Assembly: GCF_907164915.1 (NCBI RefSeq)
Contig: NC_061863.1
Location: 5,386,340 to 5,450,339, forward strand
Source: Impatiens glandulifera
Taxonomy: Eukaryota; Streptophyta; Magnoliopsida; Ericales; Balsaminaceae
DNA: 64,000 nucleotides
Direction of reading: 5' to 3'
The notes beneath the pieces were generated by a model. That model worked only from the letters and a program-made list of their open reading frames with translations. It had not been told where the DNA came from and did no database searches. This document shows, piece by piece, positions 32,179 to 44,280 of the stretch. How positions within the stretch are numbered: position 1 is the first letter of the stretch; the number at the start of each line of letters is the position of its first letter. Position numbers and translations under genes: made by a program.

Positions 32179-34355
32179 TCAATTGATGGGTCCGACAAAT
32201 TGGTCCGAGTAACTTGGAGTTCCCGGGGACCAAATGGGAACTACACCTCCGTCCCTCTCTCGACGCCCGACACTACTCGAAGATTCCACAGCCGAATCTT
32301 CCGGGTATTGCAAACCTCTACCAAAGTTGAACCGCATTTCCGTTGTTCTATGTTCTCGAACCATGTTCATGTTCGTCGGCACTTCCGCCCTTCTCTCCAC
32401 TATGTCGCGCACGTCCATCGACGTTTCCTCCTCTTCGACGACCCTTATAAATGAAGAAGTCATGCTCGGAACCATTTGGTCTTCATAACGTCTCAAAGTA
32501 GTCGGGTTGTTGGTGTTGTTGATGTTGTTCCGGGCGGGGGCGGGTTGAAGATCCGTATCCATTAGTGTTTCTTGAGATGGAAACGCGATAATCGGTGTCA
32601 ACTCCGAATCTCCGATCCCTTCTTCCGCCCCGTTCTCAGCCCCATCTCTAGACGATGCTTCCAACCGCCACATTTCCGAAACCGCCTCCCGAAGCCTGGC
32701 TTTCGCGTCGTCGATCCAGACAATAGGGAGCGGGTAATTCGAACCAAGCTCGATACCCCCGGCTTGAAGCACCGATCCCGGGGCATTCCAAGGATGGTGT
32801 ATCCACTCCGTAGGCAATCTCGCAAGTTCGGGAAGCCATCGCCGAACGTATTCACCGTTCGGATCGAACTCGTAACCCTCAAACTGAGGATTATCTATCC
32901 GGTCCAATTCTCGAGCATCGGGAAGTGAACCGGATATATATTGCCAACCAAGAGCATCACTCTCGAGGTCCGCATCCAATAAAGTATCCCAAAAATACTT
33001 CATTCCCCATCTCCAAGGGAGTTGAAGAACTTTCACAAAGAAACTCGAGACCACGACCCGAATCCGATCGTGAAGCCATCCGGTTGCCCACAATTCTCGC
33101 ATTCCCGCATCGACTAAAGGATACCCTGTTCTACCTTGTCTCCACGCCTTAAAGTAGCCTTCATCTACAATCCATGGAAAATACTTAAGGTGGCCAAGAA
33201 GAGGTCTTTCATGGCTATAAGGATGGTTAAAACTCATATATCTCGAATACTCTCTTAAACCAATAGATTTGAGAAAAAGATTAACACTTTCTTCCCCGGC
33301 TTTGTTTCCTTCGTTTGCCCATAAGGCTTGCTTCATTCGGACGAGGTGGAAGAGTTTACGAACACTAACTTCGCCGAAATGCAAATGAGGCGAAAGGAAA
33401 GAAGTGGTTGCACTATCAGCTTTCCTTCTGTTTACAGAGTAATCTATTAATCTCCCATTGATGAACGTGGTTAAAGCTTTATCGGCATTGCTCCAACCGG
33501 GTGACCATGCCCGAGCTAGAAGAGCATTACTACCCTTTTCTAGTTCATCCTCAAAAGCTAGAGTATCTGATAAACACCTTGAGCTATCACCTGAAACAAA
33601 AACAAATCAAACCAAACCAAACCAAACCAAACCAAACCAAACCGCAATACATATGTTTGTAATTGTTTTCAAACAAAAGACATTCTAAGTGAGAATCGAA
33701 TCTATAAAAAACATGAAAACTGCATCAAAACCTGAGATGATCCTCTTAGGTGGGAGGAGTGGAGCCTCAGGATCAAAAGGCATAGTAAGACATCTTTCCC
33801 AAAAAGCAGAGAAAGTATTGAAAGAACAACCATCTTTATCATTAACTTCCCATGGTTCATACAATAAATCCGCGTTGTAAGATCGAACAACAATCCCTTG
33901 ACCAGTTAATACTTCTTTAACTCTATGATCCTTAACAAGCGATAAAGGATCTAAAAAAACATAATAAAAAAACTCAGTGTGACATAGTATCAAACAGTTG
34001 GTGTGCAAAAAAAACAAGAATTGAGGATTGATTTCAAACCGTATAAGTGATTAAAGAGTAGCTGAGTAGCGCCGGTGGATTTGATGATATCGATTAGAGA
34101 CGAAAGAGAGTCGGTAGATCTTTTGGTAATGAGAGAAGTGCCGAGATTTCTTAAAGATGAATCAAGAAGAGATAAACTGTGTTTTAGCCACCATCTTGAA
34201 ACTCTTCCAGGATTATAAGGACCTTCTTCTTCAGGTGCCCAAATGAAAACTGCAATTACAGATCCTGCTCTAACGCCGGCAGCTAATGCTGGATTATCTT
34301 CTACCCTAAGATCGCGTCTGAACCAGACTACGCTAGTGCTACATCCGCTTGACAT
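32179..34355 (-). CDS. CRY1: Cryptochrome 1 blue-light photoreceptor
   Basis: Three exons on the minus strand: 34040-34355, 33732-33950, 32179-33590 (1947 nt, 648 aa), all phases consistent; start codon at 34353-34355. The photolyase-like domain (about 1-490) begins VVWFRRDLRVEDNPAL and holds SATTSFLSPHLHFGEVS, NHPYSHERPLLGHLK, WRQGRTGYPLVDAGMRELW and FWDTLLDADLESDALGWQYI, which covers FAD-pocket and tryptophan-triad residues. The C-terminal extension has the DAS elements: DQMVPS, the acidic VEEEETSMD and EDSAVESSSS, then WSPG. CRY1 binds FAD, acts in nucleus and cytoplasm, and represses COP1/SPA signalling to control de-etiolation. The family usually runs some 25-35 residues past WSPG. Here a TGA comes at YSDQFVGPIN, so the extreme C-terminus is short. 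CRY2 is less likely because of the overall sequence and tail. Confidence 0.95.
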
Positions 34356-34883
34356 TTTTTCAATTGGGATTTGATTAAAAGAGGGAATTTAAGTCATGGG
34401 GGAAGATTGGATTGTGAAAAAAATTGAAACTTTCCTAGTTTGTTGGGTAATTGTTGATTCTTGTTTTGCTTTGATTTTGGAGGAAAAGAAGAAAGAACCA
34501 TTGAGAAAGAGAGAGAGTGGGGAATAGAGTGCATTGACAAACAAATTGTAGCCACAAGTTTTGATTTTTATTCTTTTTATCTTCTCTTCTTATCCTAAGT
34601 AAGAAAACAAATGTCTCTTTTTCTATTCAGAATTCGACAGGTTGTACAATATATGAGATGTCACAAGGGCCAAACCCATGTTTTTGTACAATACCAAATT
34701 TTGATTCATGCATTTAGTGCTCTTAGTTAAATAAAAAAAAAATCAAAAGAAAACTTGTGACAACATGTTTGACAAGATTGTGGGATTGGCGGTGAAAATC
34801 GAGGGCGGACAGGTGTGACGTCAATGTTTATCTCGACTCATATTTCGGTTTTTAGAATTTTTGTTTGTTTACCAAAGTAGAAA
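34356..34883 (-). promoter_or_regulatory. CRY1 5' UTR and promoter region
   Basis: The region just upstream of the start codon is of mixed composition, with an AGAGAGAGAG run (plus strand, about 34506-34517). A perfect C-box palindrome TGACGTCA lies at 34816-34823, about 460 bp before the start codon. ACGT-core boxes are bound by bZIP factors such as HY5-type proteins; binding here is inference. Confidence 0.45.
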
Positions 34884-35010
34884 CCAGTTGGGATCTCCCG
34901 TGACGGATTGCCCCCTCACGATGAGGGGTGTAATTATTTTAAAAAAAATGCATTTATCCCCCCTCTCTATGAGAGGTCATAGGGATAATCTGTCAAGAGA
35001 TTCGAACTGG
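34884..35010. mobile_element. Short foldback element
   Basis: The ends form a long imperfect inverted repeat: CCAGTTGGGATCTCCCGTGA on the left against CCAGTTCGAATCTCTTGACA on the reverse complement of the right. Complementarity continues inward (GATTGCCCC against GATTATCCC). No clear target duplication. It sits upstream of CRY1. Confidence 0.6.
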
Positions 35011-37918
35011 CAAAAAAATTGAGAACGGAAAATGAAAAGCCTATAAATTCCGAGTAAAATGTGATAGGAGAAGAGGGGTAAGATTCATCGACGTGGATGT
35101 TCACTCTATACACAATTTTTGTAATGTTTGTTTTTTGAATTTATAACTTGTGACTATATAGATTGTAGGTTTTATTTAATTATCTTTTAGTTTTCATCTT
35201 ATTTTGGGATATTCACACAAATATGAATTAATAAAATAGCTTACCTCTTTAAAAAAAAAAATTAAAACAAAGGATGAAAGGATTCCTTACTTTTAAAAAA
35301 ATGATAATCAAAATATTTTTATTCTTTAATATTTTAAAATGCTATAAAAATCAGAATAAATACAATTTGGTTCTTAATTTGTATGATATGTAGATTGTCT
35401 ATTGCACATCATACAATGATATGACATCCTTGGAGGACTTGGATTTCATTGAGTTTTGGTGTTCTACATTGTATAATTGTACTTTCTTTTGTTCTAGGCT
35501 TCTAGCCAATTATTTTATGTTCTTTTTACTTATTTGGATTTGGACTTTTATTCTTCAATCAAGTTGTCTTTATTTAGTAAAAATTGTGGCAACAATTTTT
35601 AGATATTGTGATTTTGTTATCACTAAGTTCAATTTTTGCCATAATATTTATATGACAATCTTATTACATTACATGCATTATATTCGTTTGATAGGTATTC
35701 AGCTAAACTCACCGATTATTTCTCGATTTTACATACAACTTCTTTTCCAATAGGTTTCTCTTATGTCGTGAAGAATTTTCGGCAAAGATTCAACAAAGAA
35801 GAAATAGTGCATCTCCTATACTTATTTTCTAATATAATCTTGTTTAGAATTCAACTTCTCAAACTAATATAGTTTATTATTTAAACTCAATTTTTTAATT
35901 TCTTTTATATTTAAATCTTATAACTTATTATTAAATACATTCTAAATTTAATTATTTATATTTTATTTATATATATATATATATTTGATTATTTATATTT
36001 TAATATATATATTTAATTTATTATATTTTTATAAATTTAATTATTTATATTTATATTTTAATATATATATATATATATATATAAAAGGTCAATACAATAT
36101 TATATAAACGATATTCGTTAAAAAAACCAATACAAAAACACAAGTATTCACATTATCACGAAACACATTCGAAAAACAGTAAGATTAACTATTCGAGAGT
36201 AGCAATAAAAATATTATCTCACCAACGAACAAATATACCAAAAAATCTAACATTAACGAGTTCAGAGATCCTAAAAAAGATTAATGAGTTCACCGACCAC
36301 CTTCATTGATTTTTAAAAAGATCACATTGTCGTCATAATAATAGCGTTGTAAAGTATTGCATTGGTCGATCACGATCATTGGATGTAATACGGTTCCTTT
36401 CGAACCAAACTATTCACTAGAAAATAATCAGGATATTGACACATCGACTCAATTCAACTGTACTCGTAATTTCTATTTAAACATCACAATAATCGACGAT
36501 TGATTCAGACATCACTCACTCAATGTCAATAATATTTCAAAGTAACTTAAAATTATAAAAAGATACAACACTCTTATAAAAAAAAATAAAAAAAAAAAAA
36601 AACTTCTTTCTACCGTTCAGACTTAATACCTAGCCGAGCCCTGAGGTAGAAGCTTACTTGGTTATCCAAGTCAAAAAAAAATAATATCAAAATATTCATA
36701 GAGCCTCTCTCTCTACATTAATTTATCACCTTCTCATATTATTTCACCACTTAAAAACAAATTAAAAAAAAAAAAAAAAAGTCTCTTAATTAATTTTTCA
36801 TCTCCTCCTACTTTAGATATTACTTCACAACCGTTAGTTTGTCCATATTGGACTGCCCCTTTGCCTCCTCCAATAGTTAATCGGATTTGTTTTTGAAGAT
36901 AATGAGAACCGGAACTGACGAATTTAGAGATCTACATGAAGATAATTGGATAGGATCGCAGTGATCTGACTGTAGAGCGGAAGGAAGAACCATCCAAGGG
37001 CAAAACTAGTGTACGTCTACCATGAAAGAATTCGATCTTGAAGTCCAACACGAAAACATATCGGTGAAGATGAGCAGCAGATTCTACACACAAGTGAGGT
37101 TTTGTGAAGATGAGCAACGTCTCTCGTTGTTCATCTAGTTTGAATTAGAAATGTATATTGAAAGGAGGAACGATTCGCCACCGGTATTTAAATGTTAGTC
37201 CTCATTTTCGTCTTTTCTAGTTGAGAATGAGAATCCTTCTTGTCATGTCATGTAGATGTACCATTTTCTTTAAGCAGTTGTTCTTAATATGATATGTCGG
37301 TGTTTTCACCGCCAATTCCATCGATACCAAGCTTTACTTTTTTTAGTCCGAGTTCAACTATAAAGCAAGAGGATAATACTAAAGATACGCAGGTTTTTTT
37401 ACAACTTTTTTATATAGAAACAAAAGAGAAATCATTCAATTGGACATGGGGAATTTGAATTAGTCATCCGATGGAAAACTCACAAAAGAGAGACTACACT
37501 CATAGAATCGAGTAGCCATTAACCTTCTATGGTCATTTAGGGCCAACCGGAAAAGGGTAGGGAAAGATTGTACTTTGCAGTTTAGGATAAGGATGAAGGG
37601 GAAAGGGGAAAAGGAAAAAAAAAATATATATATATATATATAAACAAATTCATTAAATTTTGTCAGCAAAGCTGCCAAATTAGACGCCCAACATAGATGA
37701 GTTGTTTAAGAGCTGTATGCATCATTTCTCAAACTGAGAAAAAAATAAGTGTGGTGGTGTCTACATTTCATCACACATTTCGGAACAATTAACCATAATA
37801 CACTATTTTTCATTCATCTATCGTCCATATATGCAATACAGTCAATCCAAAAATGAGGTTTTTTAAAAGAAATTTAGAATCATTTCTACAAATAATGTGT
37901 AACCATGACCATATTTTA

Positions 37919-37971
<53 letters not shown>

Positions 37972-38657
37972 AATTATTATTTTATATAATATAAGAAATA
38001 GTATTTCATCATTCTAAAAAATAATTAATAATCTTTAATAAATTTAAAACATCCTAACCATAATAATAGAATAAAAATAACTAATAAAAATATTTTTAAA
38101 TTACAATAACATAATAATACATTAAAAAAAATACAATAATCTCTTTTAAATTATTGAAAATTTCCATCATATTAAAAATATTTTTATTAATTATTAAGTT
38201 ATTATATTCTTATAGTGAAAATATTTTAAATTGATTAGTATTTACTAATAATTATTTATGAGAAGCATGGAGTGAATATTTATTATATTATATAAATTAA
38301 TAATTCAATATATATATATATATATATAATATAAATAAAAAATTAATAAAAAGTATAAATTTTGTAGATAATATATAGCAAAATAGAGAATTAATTTATA
38401 AAAAATTGTGGATCTAATTTTTCACAAAAGAATCATTACATATACACATTTTTTCCTAAAAAAAAATCATTACTTATACCAAGACAACAAATAAGGCAAA
38501 AACACAAAGAGGATTGATAAGACACCACGTCCATATTTAGTTAAACAATCCCACGTTAGCCCGGTTTGTCTTGCGGATGATAATATTTTGGAAGTTATAT
38601 ATTTTTGTATGATGTAATATGATCAAACCCACCCAAAAAAAATATTGAATCTATTTT

Positions 38658-38696
<39 letters not shown>

Positions 38697-39726
38697 AAAA
38701 AATGGAGTTAGATTCAATTTTCTGTTAGAACAAGAAAATATAACCAAAGTTATAAGTATAAGCCTAATTAAATTATGCTACAAAATATTACATCGTCTAA
38801 ATCAAATTTTTATTAACATATTTAATAAATGAATAAAAACTTAACTTAATGGAATTTTTTCTTCTAATTTTAAACTCAAAATTGAATTTAGCTCTAAATA
38901 AATTATTAGGCTAGAAATCACTATTTTCATTTAATCTACCTTAGTGTTATAAAAATTTTAAAATGTAAATTGAATTATAAGAAAATTTTGTTGAAATAAT
39001 AATAAAAAATAGCATTGAGAAGTATTTAGGCCTGGTTTGATTCTAAGTTATTTGGATATAAACCCAATAATATTACCTTTTCATCATAGCACTTAATCAT
39101 TTAAATCATGGTAAAAATATAAATTACACATAAACTTTTTTATATAAGTTTAAATATTAAATACAAAACAAATAATCTATCAATTATTTCATTAAAAAAA
39201 TATTTTCTCTCAAAACTTAAATTATGTCATAAAAAAACTTACATAAAAAAGAAGCCTTATAATAGAATACAATGAAATAAAATTAAAATATATAATTAAA
39301 TAACTCAAAACATTCATTTAAAGATAACAATCATAATTTGTTTCACGATTTTCGATTTAAATTATCTAGTTGATATATTTTTTAATCGATTTACTAGTAA
39401 TTGATTAGGATAAGATAATGTGTTTGTGTATATCCTCAACTCCATCCGAACACTAATAAAAACGAATAAATATATTAACATAAATAATATATTTACCTTG
39501 TGTTTAAAATATACCAAACAAAAGTACATGTGTGATATGCATATGTCCGATCAAATTTCCGGTACCTAACTTGGTTTTGTAATGAAATATGAAATTGAGT
39601 TGGAAAAGATTCCTGGAAAATATAAAAAACTGAGAAAATAAAATATAATAAAATAATAGGAAAAAATGTCAATGTTTTAGAAACAATTTTTTTAATCATT
39701 GTTTTCTTAAAGTTGTCACCTCAATT
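35011..39726. other. Intergenic, AT-rich with a more complex block at about 36120-37680
   Basis: Mostly AT-rich with (TA)n runs. 36120-37680 has more balanced composition, and the minus strand shows open stretches at 36932-37117 and 37460-37678, but I recognise no domain and the frames are not joined. It may be a decayed transposon or gene. Nothing else is supported. Confidence 0.45.
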
Positions 39727-41083
39727 TAGGGGCATAAACGAGTCGAGTTGGATTAGCTCGAGTTTAGCTCGATTCGTTTTTTATTGGCTCGGCTCAAGTT
39801 CGAGCTCAATCGAGCTTTCAATATTAAGCTCGAACTCGGCTCGATCATATAACCATAGGTTCGAGTTCGGCTTGAAAGGCTCGAATGACTCGAATTTAAA
39901 TATATTTACATATTAATTTCTTATATCAATAAAAACATAAATCACCATTCAACGATCACCAGTTCACCACACAAATATTTCAAATTCTTAGTTACATATT
40001 AATAAAGAACAGAGTTCATCAAAATAAAGATTATTGTGAAATGCAAATAGAAGTCGAGAGTCTTTTAAAAAAATACTTTCAAGTCGTGTATTGTATTTAA
40101 GATTAACTTGAAAGCACACTAGACTCTATTTATTTATTTTACAAAATAAAACACTTTACAGTGAAATATAATTTGTTTTATATCTCATAAAATATAATAA
40201 CATATATTAAACAATATTATAGCATATTTATATTTAAATTTAATTTTTAAAAATTATGTTTCTATAATTAAATTAATATTAAATTTATTTATTTCTTTAA
40301 GTATTATATAATATATATTTTTTAATTTATAAATATTATTTTGGTATATCTTTAATATTCCAAAATATTGAAAATCTCATACATTTTCCGTACCAATAAA
40401 TTTGATATAAGTATCATACCTTCTTTTTTGGTATACCGAAAATCGATATTCTCGATATATTGCGGTACAATATTTTTGATATACCTATAATATCGATAAT
40501 ATTTATCACCCCTATGTATATTTTATGTTATATTAAATAAATATAATATTTTTGTATAATGATTAACAAAATTAATATTGTCGGTAGGGTTAGATATTTT
40601 ATTAATATAAAGTCTATTTCAAAATTTAAAATTTAATAGTATATTTTTTCCTTAACTAGTTCAATCTATCAAATTCTACAAAGAACCAATCTTCGATTTA
40701 TTATAAACAGATATGAACAGGAGATGACTAGAGATAATTAAACCATTCAACGAGTCATAGGATAATTTGAAATTTGGAAAACAAGATAGAAAATATGGTT
40801 ATTTGGATAATTAGATTTTGGAAAGCCCTTAAGCAATAAACCTATAAATAGTCTTATGGTTATGTTTCAAATTTTAATTAAAAAATAAAATATAATAAAT
40901 AAAAAATTATATAATTAGGCTCGAAAAACTCGACGAGCCATCAATCGAGTCTTTACTTAAGCTCGAATTCGACTCGAATCTTAAACAAGCTGGCTCAAAC
41001 TCGGCTCAAATTCAAATTTAATCAAACTCGAATCGAACTTTGACCGAGCGGCTCACGAGGGGCTCGTCTCATTTACACCCCTA
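39727..41083. mobile_element. hAT-like non-autonomous element, about 1.36 kb
   Basis: Left end TAGGGGCATAAACGAG and reverse complement of the right end TAGGGGTGTAAATGAG match at 13 of 16 positions. Both subterminal regions, about 170 bp each, are dense in GCTCGA/TCGAGC words in opposing orientation. The middle (39900-40910) is AT-rich and has no transposase. The flanks do not show a clean 8-bp duplication, so the insertion is old or the ends have shifted. Confidence 0.75.
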
Positions 41084-41317
41084 CCTAAGCGTTTGTCACG
41101 GAATTTGGTCCATGTTTTTTTTAAAGTATTTTTTAAACACGGGTAAAAAGCTTATTTTCTAAAAGAAAGTCTTTATCTTATAATTTTTTATAATAATTTA
41201 TAATTTTAATATATTAGATTATTTATACTACATAATAAATAAAGCCACTAGAAAATAAATAAATATATTAGGCTTTGGGAAATCCAATAGGATATAACCA
41301 ATATTCACTTACAAACC

Positions 41318-41355
41318 AGCCCAATAAATATTACACAATATGGGCCAATTGGGCC
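41318..41355 (+). promoter_or_regulatory. Cluster of site II (TGGGCY) motifs before TRM112
   Basis: AGCCCA at 41318-41323, TGGGCC at 41341-41346 and TGGGCC at 41350-41355, about 110-145 bp before the TRM112 start codon. Site II elements are bound by TCP factors and are common in plant genes for ribosome biogenesis and translation, which fits a TRM112 gene. Confidence 0.6.
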
Positions 41356-41462
41356 CTCTAGACTCATATTGATAGTGATGCCCTTTCTTCTTCACAAATC
41401 CCTCTTCTTCTCAACTGAATCGAATTGCAGAGATTCATCGCTAGAGAGAGAAAGAGAGAAAG

Positions 41463-41831
41463 ATGAGGCTACTGACGCATAACATGCTATCATCAAACAT
41501 AAAAGGAGTAACAAACGGATTTCCTCTCAAGATCGAAGCGGTGAAAGTAATCGAAAAGGAGGTAGACTTCAATCCCGATTTCCTTCGTAACATGTTTTCA
41601 AAGCTCGAATGGAAGCCACTCGTCGATGCCGCTCGAACGATGGGATACGCCGAGTTACCTGAAGAAGTTGAATCTTCGATGCTTGAATCCGATGACTTCC
41701 TTCGTCGCCTTCATCGCGCTCTTCTCGAACTTCATCTTGAAGAAGGTGCCCTAATTTGTCCTGAAACAGGTAGACGGTTCCCAGTTATTAAAGGAATTCC
41801 AAATATGCTTCTTAATGAAGATGAGGTTTGA
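41463..41831 (+). CDS. TRM112-type methyltransferase activator subunit
   Basis: A single uninterrupted exon of 122 codons (MRLLTHNML to LLNEDEV). TRM112 proteins are small zinc-ribbon-like partners that stabilise several methyltransferases acting on tRNA, 18S rRNA and release factor eRF1. The N-terminal MRLLTHNMLSSNIKG, the central LRNMFSKLEWKPLVDAA and the C-terminal GALICPETGRRFPVIKGIPN are family landmarks. Plant members keep CPETGR but lack the full four-cysteine zinc site of yeast, as here. In Arabidopsis the homologue is SMO2, needed for normal cell division and organ size. The start is the first ATG after a pyrimidine-rich leader (TTCTTCTTCACAAATCCCTC) and site II motifs lie upstream. 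Length is normal for the family. I see no defect. Confidence 0.95.
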   Translation: MRLLTHNMLSSNIKGVTNGFPLKIEAVKVIEKEVDFNPDFLRNMFSKLEWKPLVDAARTMGYAELPEEVESSMLESDDFLRRLHRALLELHLEEGALICPETGRRFPVIKGIPNMLLNEDEV

Positions 41832-44177
41832 TTTTATTATCGATTTTATGTTGATGAATTCAGGTTATTTATATTATTATTATTATGTAATGAAGGTTTT
41901 TTAGGGTTTATGGTGATAATTGTGCAACTTTTGGATTGTTTGTATAATTTTATATAAAAACTGCAACTTTTGAATCTCAATTTGTTTGTGGTATAATTAA
42001 TTATATTAGCATTCCAATTTGGTTACATGTATCAATCTCACTTCCATAGTATTGTTGCAAGAGAAAACACTATGATTTTTGGTAATAGGATGAATTATGA
42101 TAATGTTTATTTTGTATTTAAAAATTATTAATATAGAGGAAAACTATTTTAGTGTTTGAAATATGACAGGATATACTAGATTTAGGATAAATTTAAGGGT
42201 GCAAATAAACTGAATTCGAACTTTGAAAAATATGATTGGTAACTGGGCTTCTGAGGTTCGGAGTTTACTAGTGGAAGACCATAACTCGTTTAGTCGTAAT
42301 CGTAATTCTATCCGTTATAGGGCTCCGATTTGGTTGAGACTTGAGCGTAATTGCGAAGCAGGAACACATGTCCCCCGAGGGAGCGACAGGAGCCGTTTGG
42401 AGCGAGAGGCGGGCCACATTTTTCGTTGGGTTCATATTATGTATGACAAGCTTACGAAAATCAGCTTCCCTTCAAGCTAGCTGAAGGAAGAGTAAGAGTA
42501 AGAAGAACCCTTTTACTGCGCTCGCCCCCATAGAAGTCCTGGATTCACAAAATTTAACAAAACTATGATTGGTATTTGAATGGGATTTGAAGCTCAAAAT
42601 TTTAACTAAAATTTGACTCTATCTCAATTCAAATAAGGTTCTAACTCTTTGGTTTCACTTATTTGAACCTTTGATTTTGAACATTTAATAACACTTCTAG
42701 ACTGTATATTGAAATAATTAATTCGAGTTCAATTATCATCTAAAGACACATATTAGATTTCCATATGGAGCGGTTAACGAGTAATTGAACAAAATATTTG
42801 GGCTTATGTTGGGCTCGATATTATCGATTGGTTGCCTTTTGGAAAGAGCTATTAATTTGAGTTTGAGTGAAGGAAGCTTTACCAATCAAAATATTTGGGC
42901 TTATGTTGGGCTCGATATTATCGATTGGTTGCCTTTTGGAAAGAGCTATTAATTTGAGTTTGAGTGAAGGAAGCTTTACCAATCAATAGTTGAGTCTCTT
43001 ATACTAGGAAATTCAAAGGAAAAGCTTTACCAATCAATAGTTGAGTCTCTTATACTAAGGAAATAATTGAATTGTGAAATAACGATTCTCTATGAATTGC
43101 GTGAAAGGAGGATACTTTATCGAATAAAATAGAACCGGCTCAAAAAGTATCGATTGGTTTGCAATCTCAAAATAACCCTATTGAATTACCTCTAAATTTG
43201 TTTTAGCTTACTACTTTACTAAATATTTTATGAAGAAATCTTGAGATTAAGTTGGTACATTATCAATAATAATAATTAACATATTTGAAACTCTAATATT
43301 AGTCTTTATTTTTATTGTGCTCTCATATTATTTTTAATTAAAAAATATAATAAAAATACTTAATAGTTATATAATATATGATTTAGTTTTACTTTTACAT
43401 ATTTTCTAAGATTTTATATGATCTTGTTAACAACCTGTTTCCCATATATGAAAAAATGATTTTGTAGAGATTTTTATTTTTATGCCATGCCTTTTGTTTT
43501 TTGTTACTATCTATCTGGTTAGAGCTTAATCATATTGTTATTTTTTTAATCTTAAATAACATAATAGTTTTTCTTGGTGGTATGAATTTTCTTTTTGTTT
43601 CTATTTTCACATGTGCTATGCTTTTGCCTCCTTATATATTTTTTTGTAAGTATTTTCAAAAAGTAGTAAATTAGCTTGAAATTTACTTTTCACTGGTCTG
43701 GTTCAGATAGGTATTAATATTAATAAAAATTATATATATATATATATATTTTTAAATAAAAGTTACTTTAATATATAAATTGATTTGATTAATAAAATGA
43801 GAAAAAGTAAAATTGTAATGGGTTAGGGTAATTTTTTATTATAAAAGTAATTATTATAAATCACTTCAAACCCAAAGTCATGATAAAAACAAAATAAAAC
43901 TTTAACTAATAGTCAAATTTGACAAGACTATTTATCAGATATTCTATATGATTACTCTGAATTTTAATTGACCGTCAACAAAATCATTGAAATAACAACT
44001 CTATTCTTTCTTTTTTCTTGTAAATCAATCAATCAATACAAAATTACAAATAACATTTTATTTGAAAAAAAGAACTAATATTTAAATTTTATTAATATTA
44101 ATTCTCTGAACGAAAAGAGTGTATAACCGATTAACCGATCATTTTCCAAAAATAAGAAGAAATTGCAACGGTCATCA
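41832..44177. other. Intergenic between TRM112 and annexin
   Basis: Ordinary AT-rich DNA except at about 42223-42540, where GC content rises and sequence such as GAAGGAAGAGTAAGAGTAAG and CTGCGCTCGCCCCCATAG has the look of plant mitochondrial DNA, and at 42790-43060, which holds tandem duplications. An 85-codon open frame at 42223-42480 has no known domain and is not called as a gene. Confidence 0.5.
42790..43058. repeat. 97-bp tandem duplication plus a 51-bp one
   Basis: 42790-42886 (CAAAATATTTGGGCTTATG onward) is repeated at 42887-42983 with no difference that I can see. A second overlapping pair, AAGCTTTACCAATCAATAG onward, recurs 51 bp apart (42971 and 43022). The near identity indicates a recent event or an assembly artefact. 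Confidence 0.9.
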
Positions 44178-44183
44178 CACGTG
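44178..44183 (+). promoter_or_regulatory. G-box / ABRE core before the annexin gene
   Basis: CACGTG within CACACGTGGCC, about 100 bp before the annexin start codon. ACGTGGC is the core of ABA-responsive elements bound by ABF/AREB bZIP factors. Many plant annexins respond to ABA and stress, so the position is meaningful, but one motif is weak evidence. Confidence 0.5.
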
Positions 44184-44280
44184 GCCGACAGTTACGCTTC
44201 TTGATTATGAACCACCAATCTTCAAATGACATTTCATCATCTTCTTCCCCCATTCCTCCAATTTCCCGACACAACAGAAA

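Noticed and set aside
32167..33152. Open frames on the plus strand opposite CRY1
   Set aside because: They are mirror frames of the well-conserved CRY1 coding exon; no domain and no independent support.
39000..39120. GGCCTGGTTTGATT-like motif as a Tourist-type MITE end
   Set aside because: No matching inverted end or TAA duplication could be found nearby.
42223..42480. 85-codon frame as a possible gene
   Set aside because: No domain, no splice or promoter context, and it lies in a possibly organellar segment.
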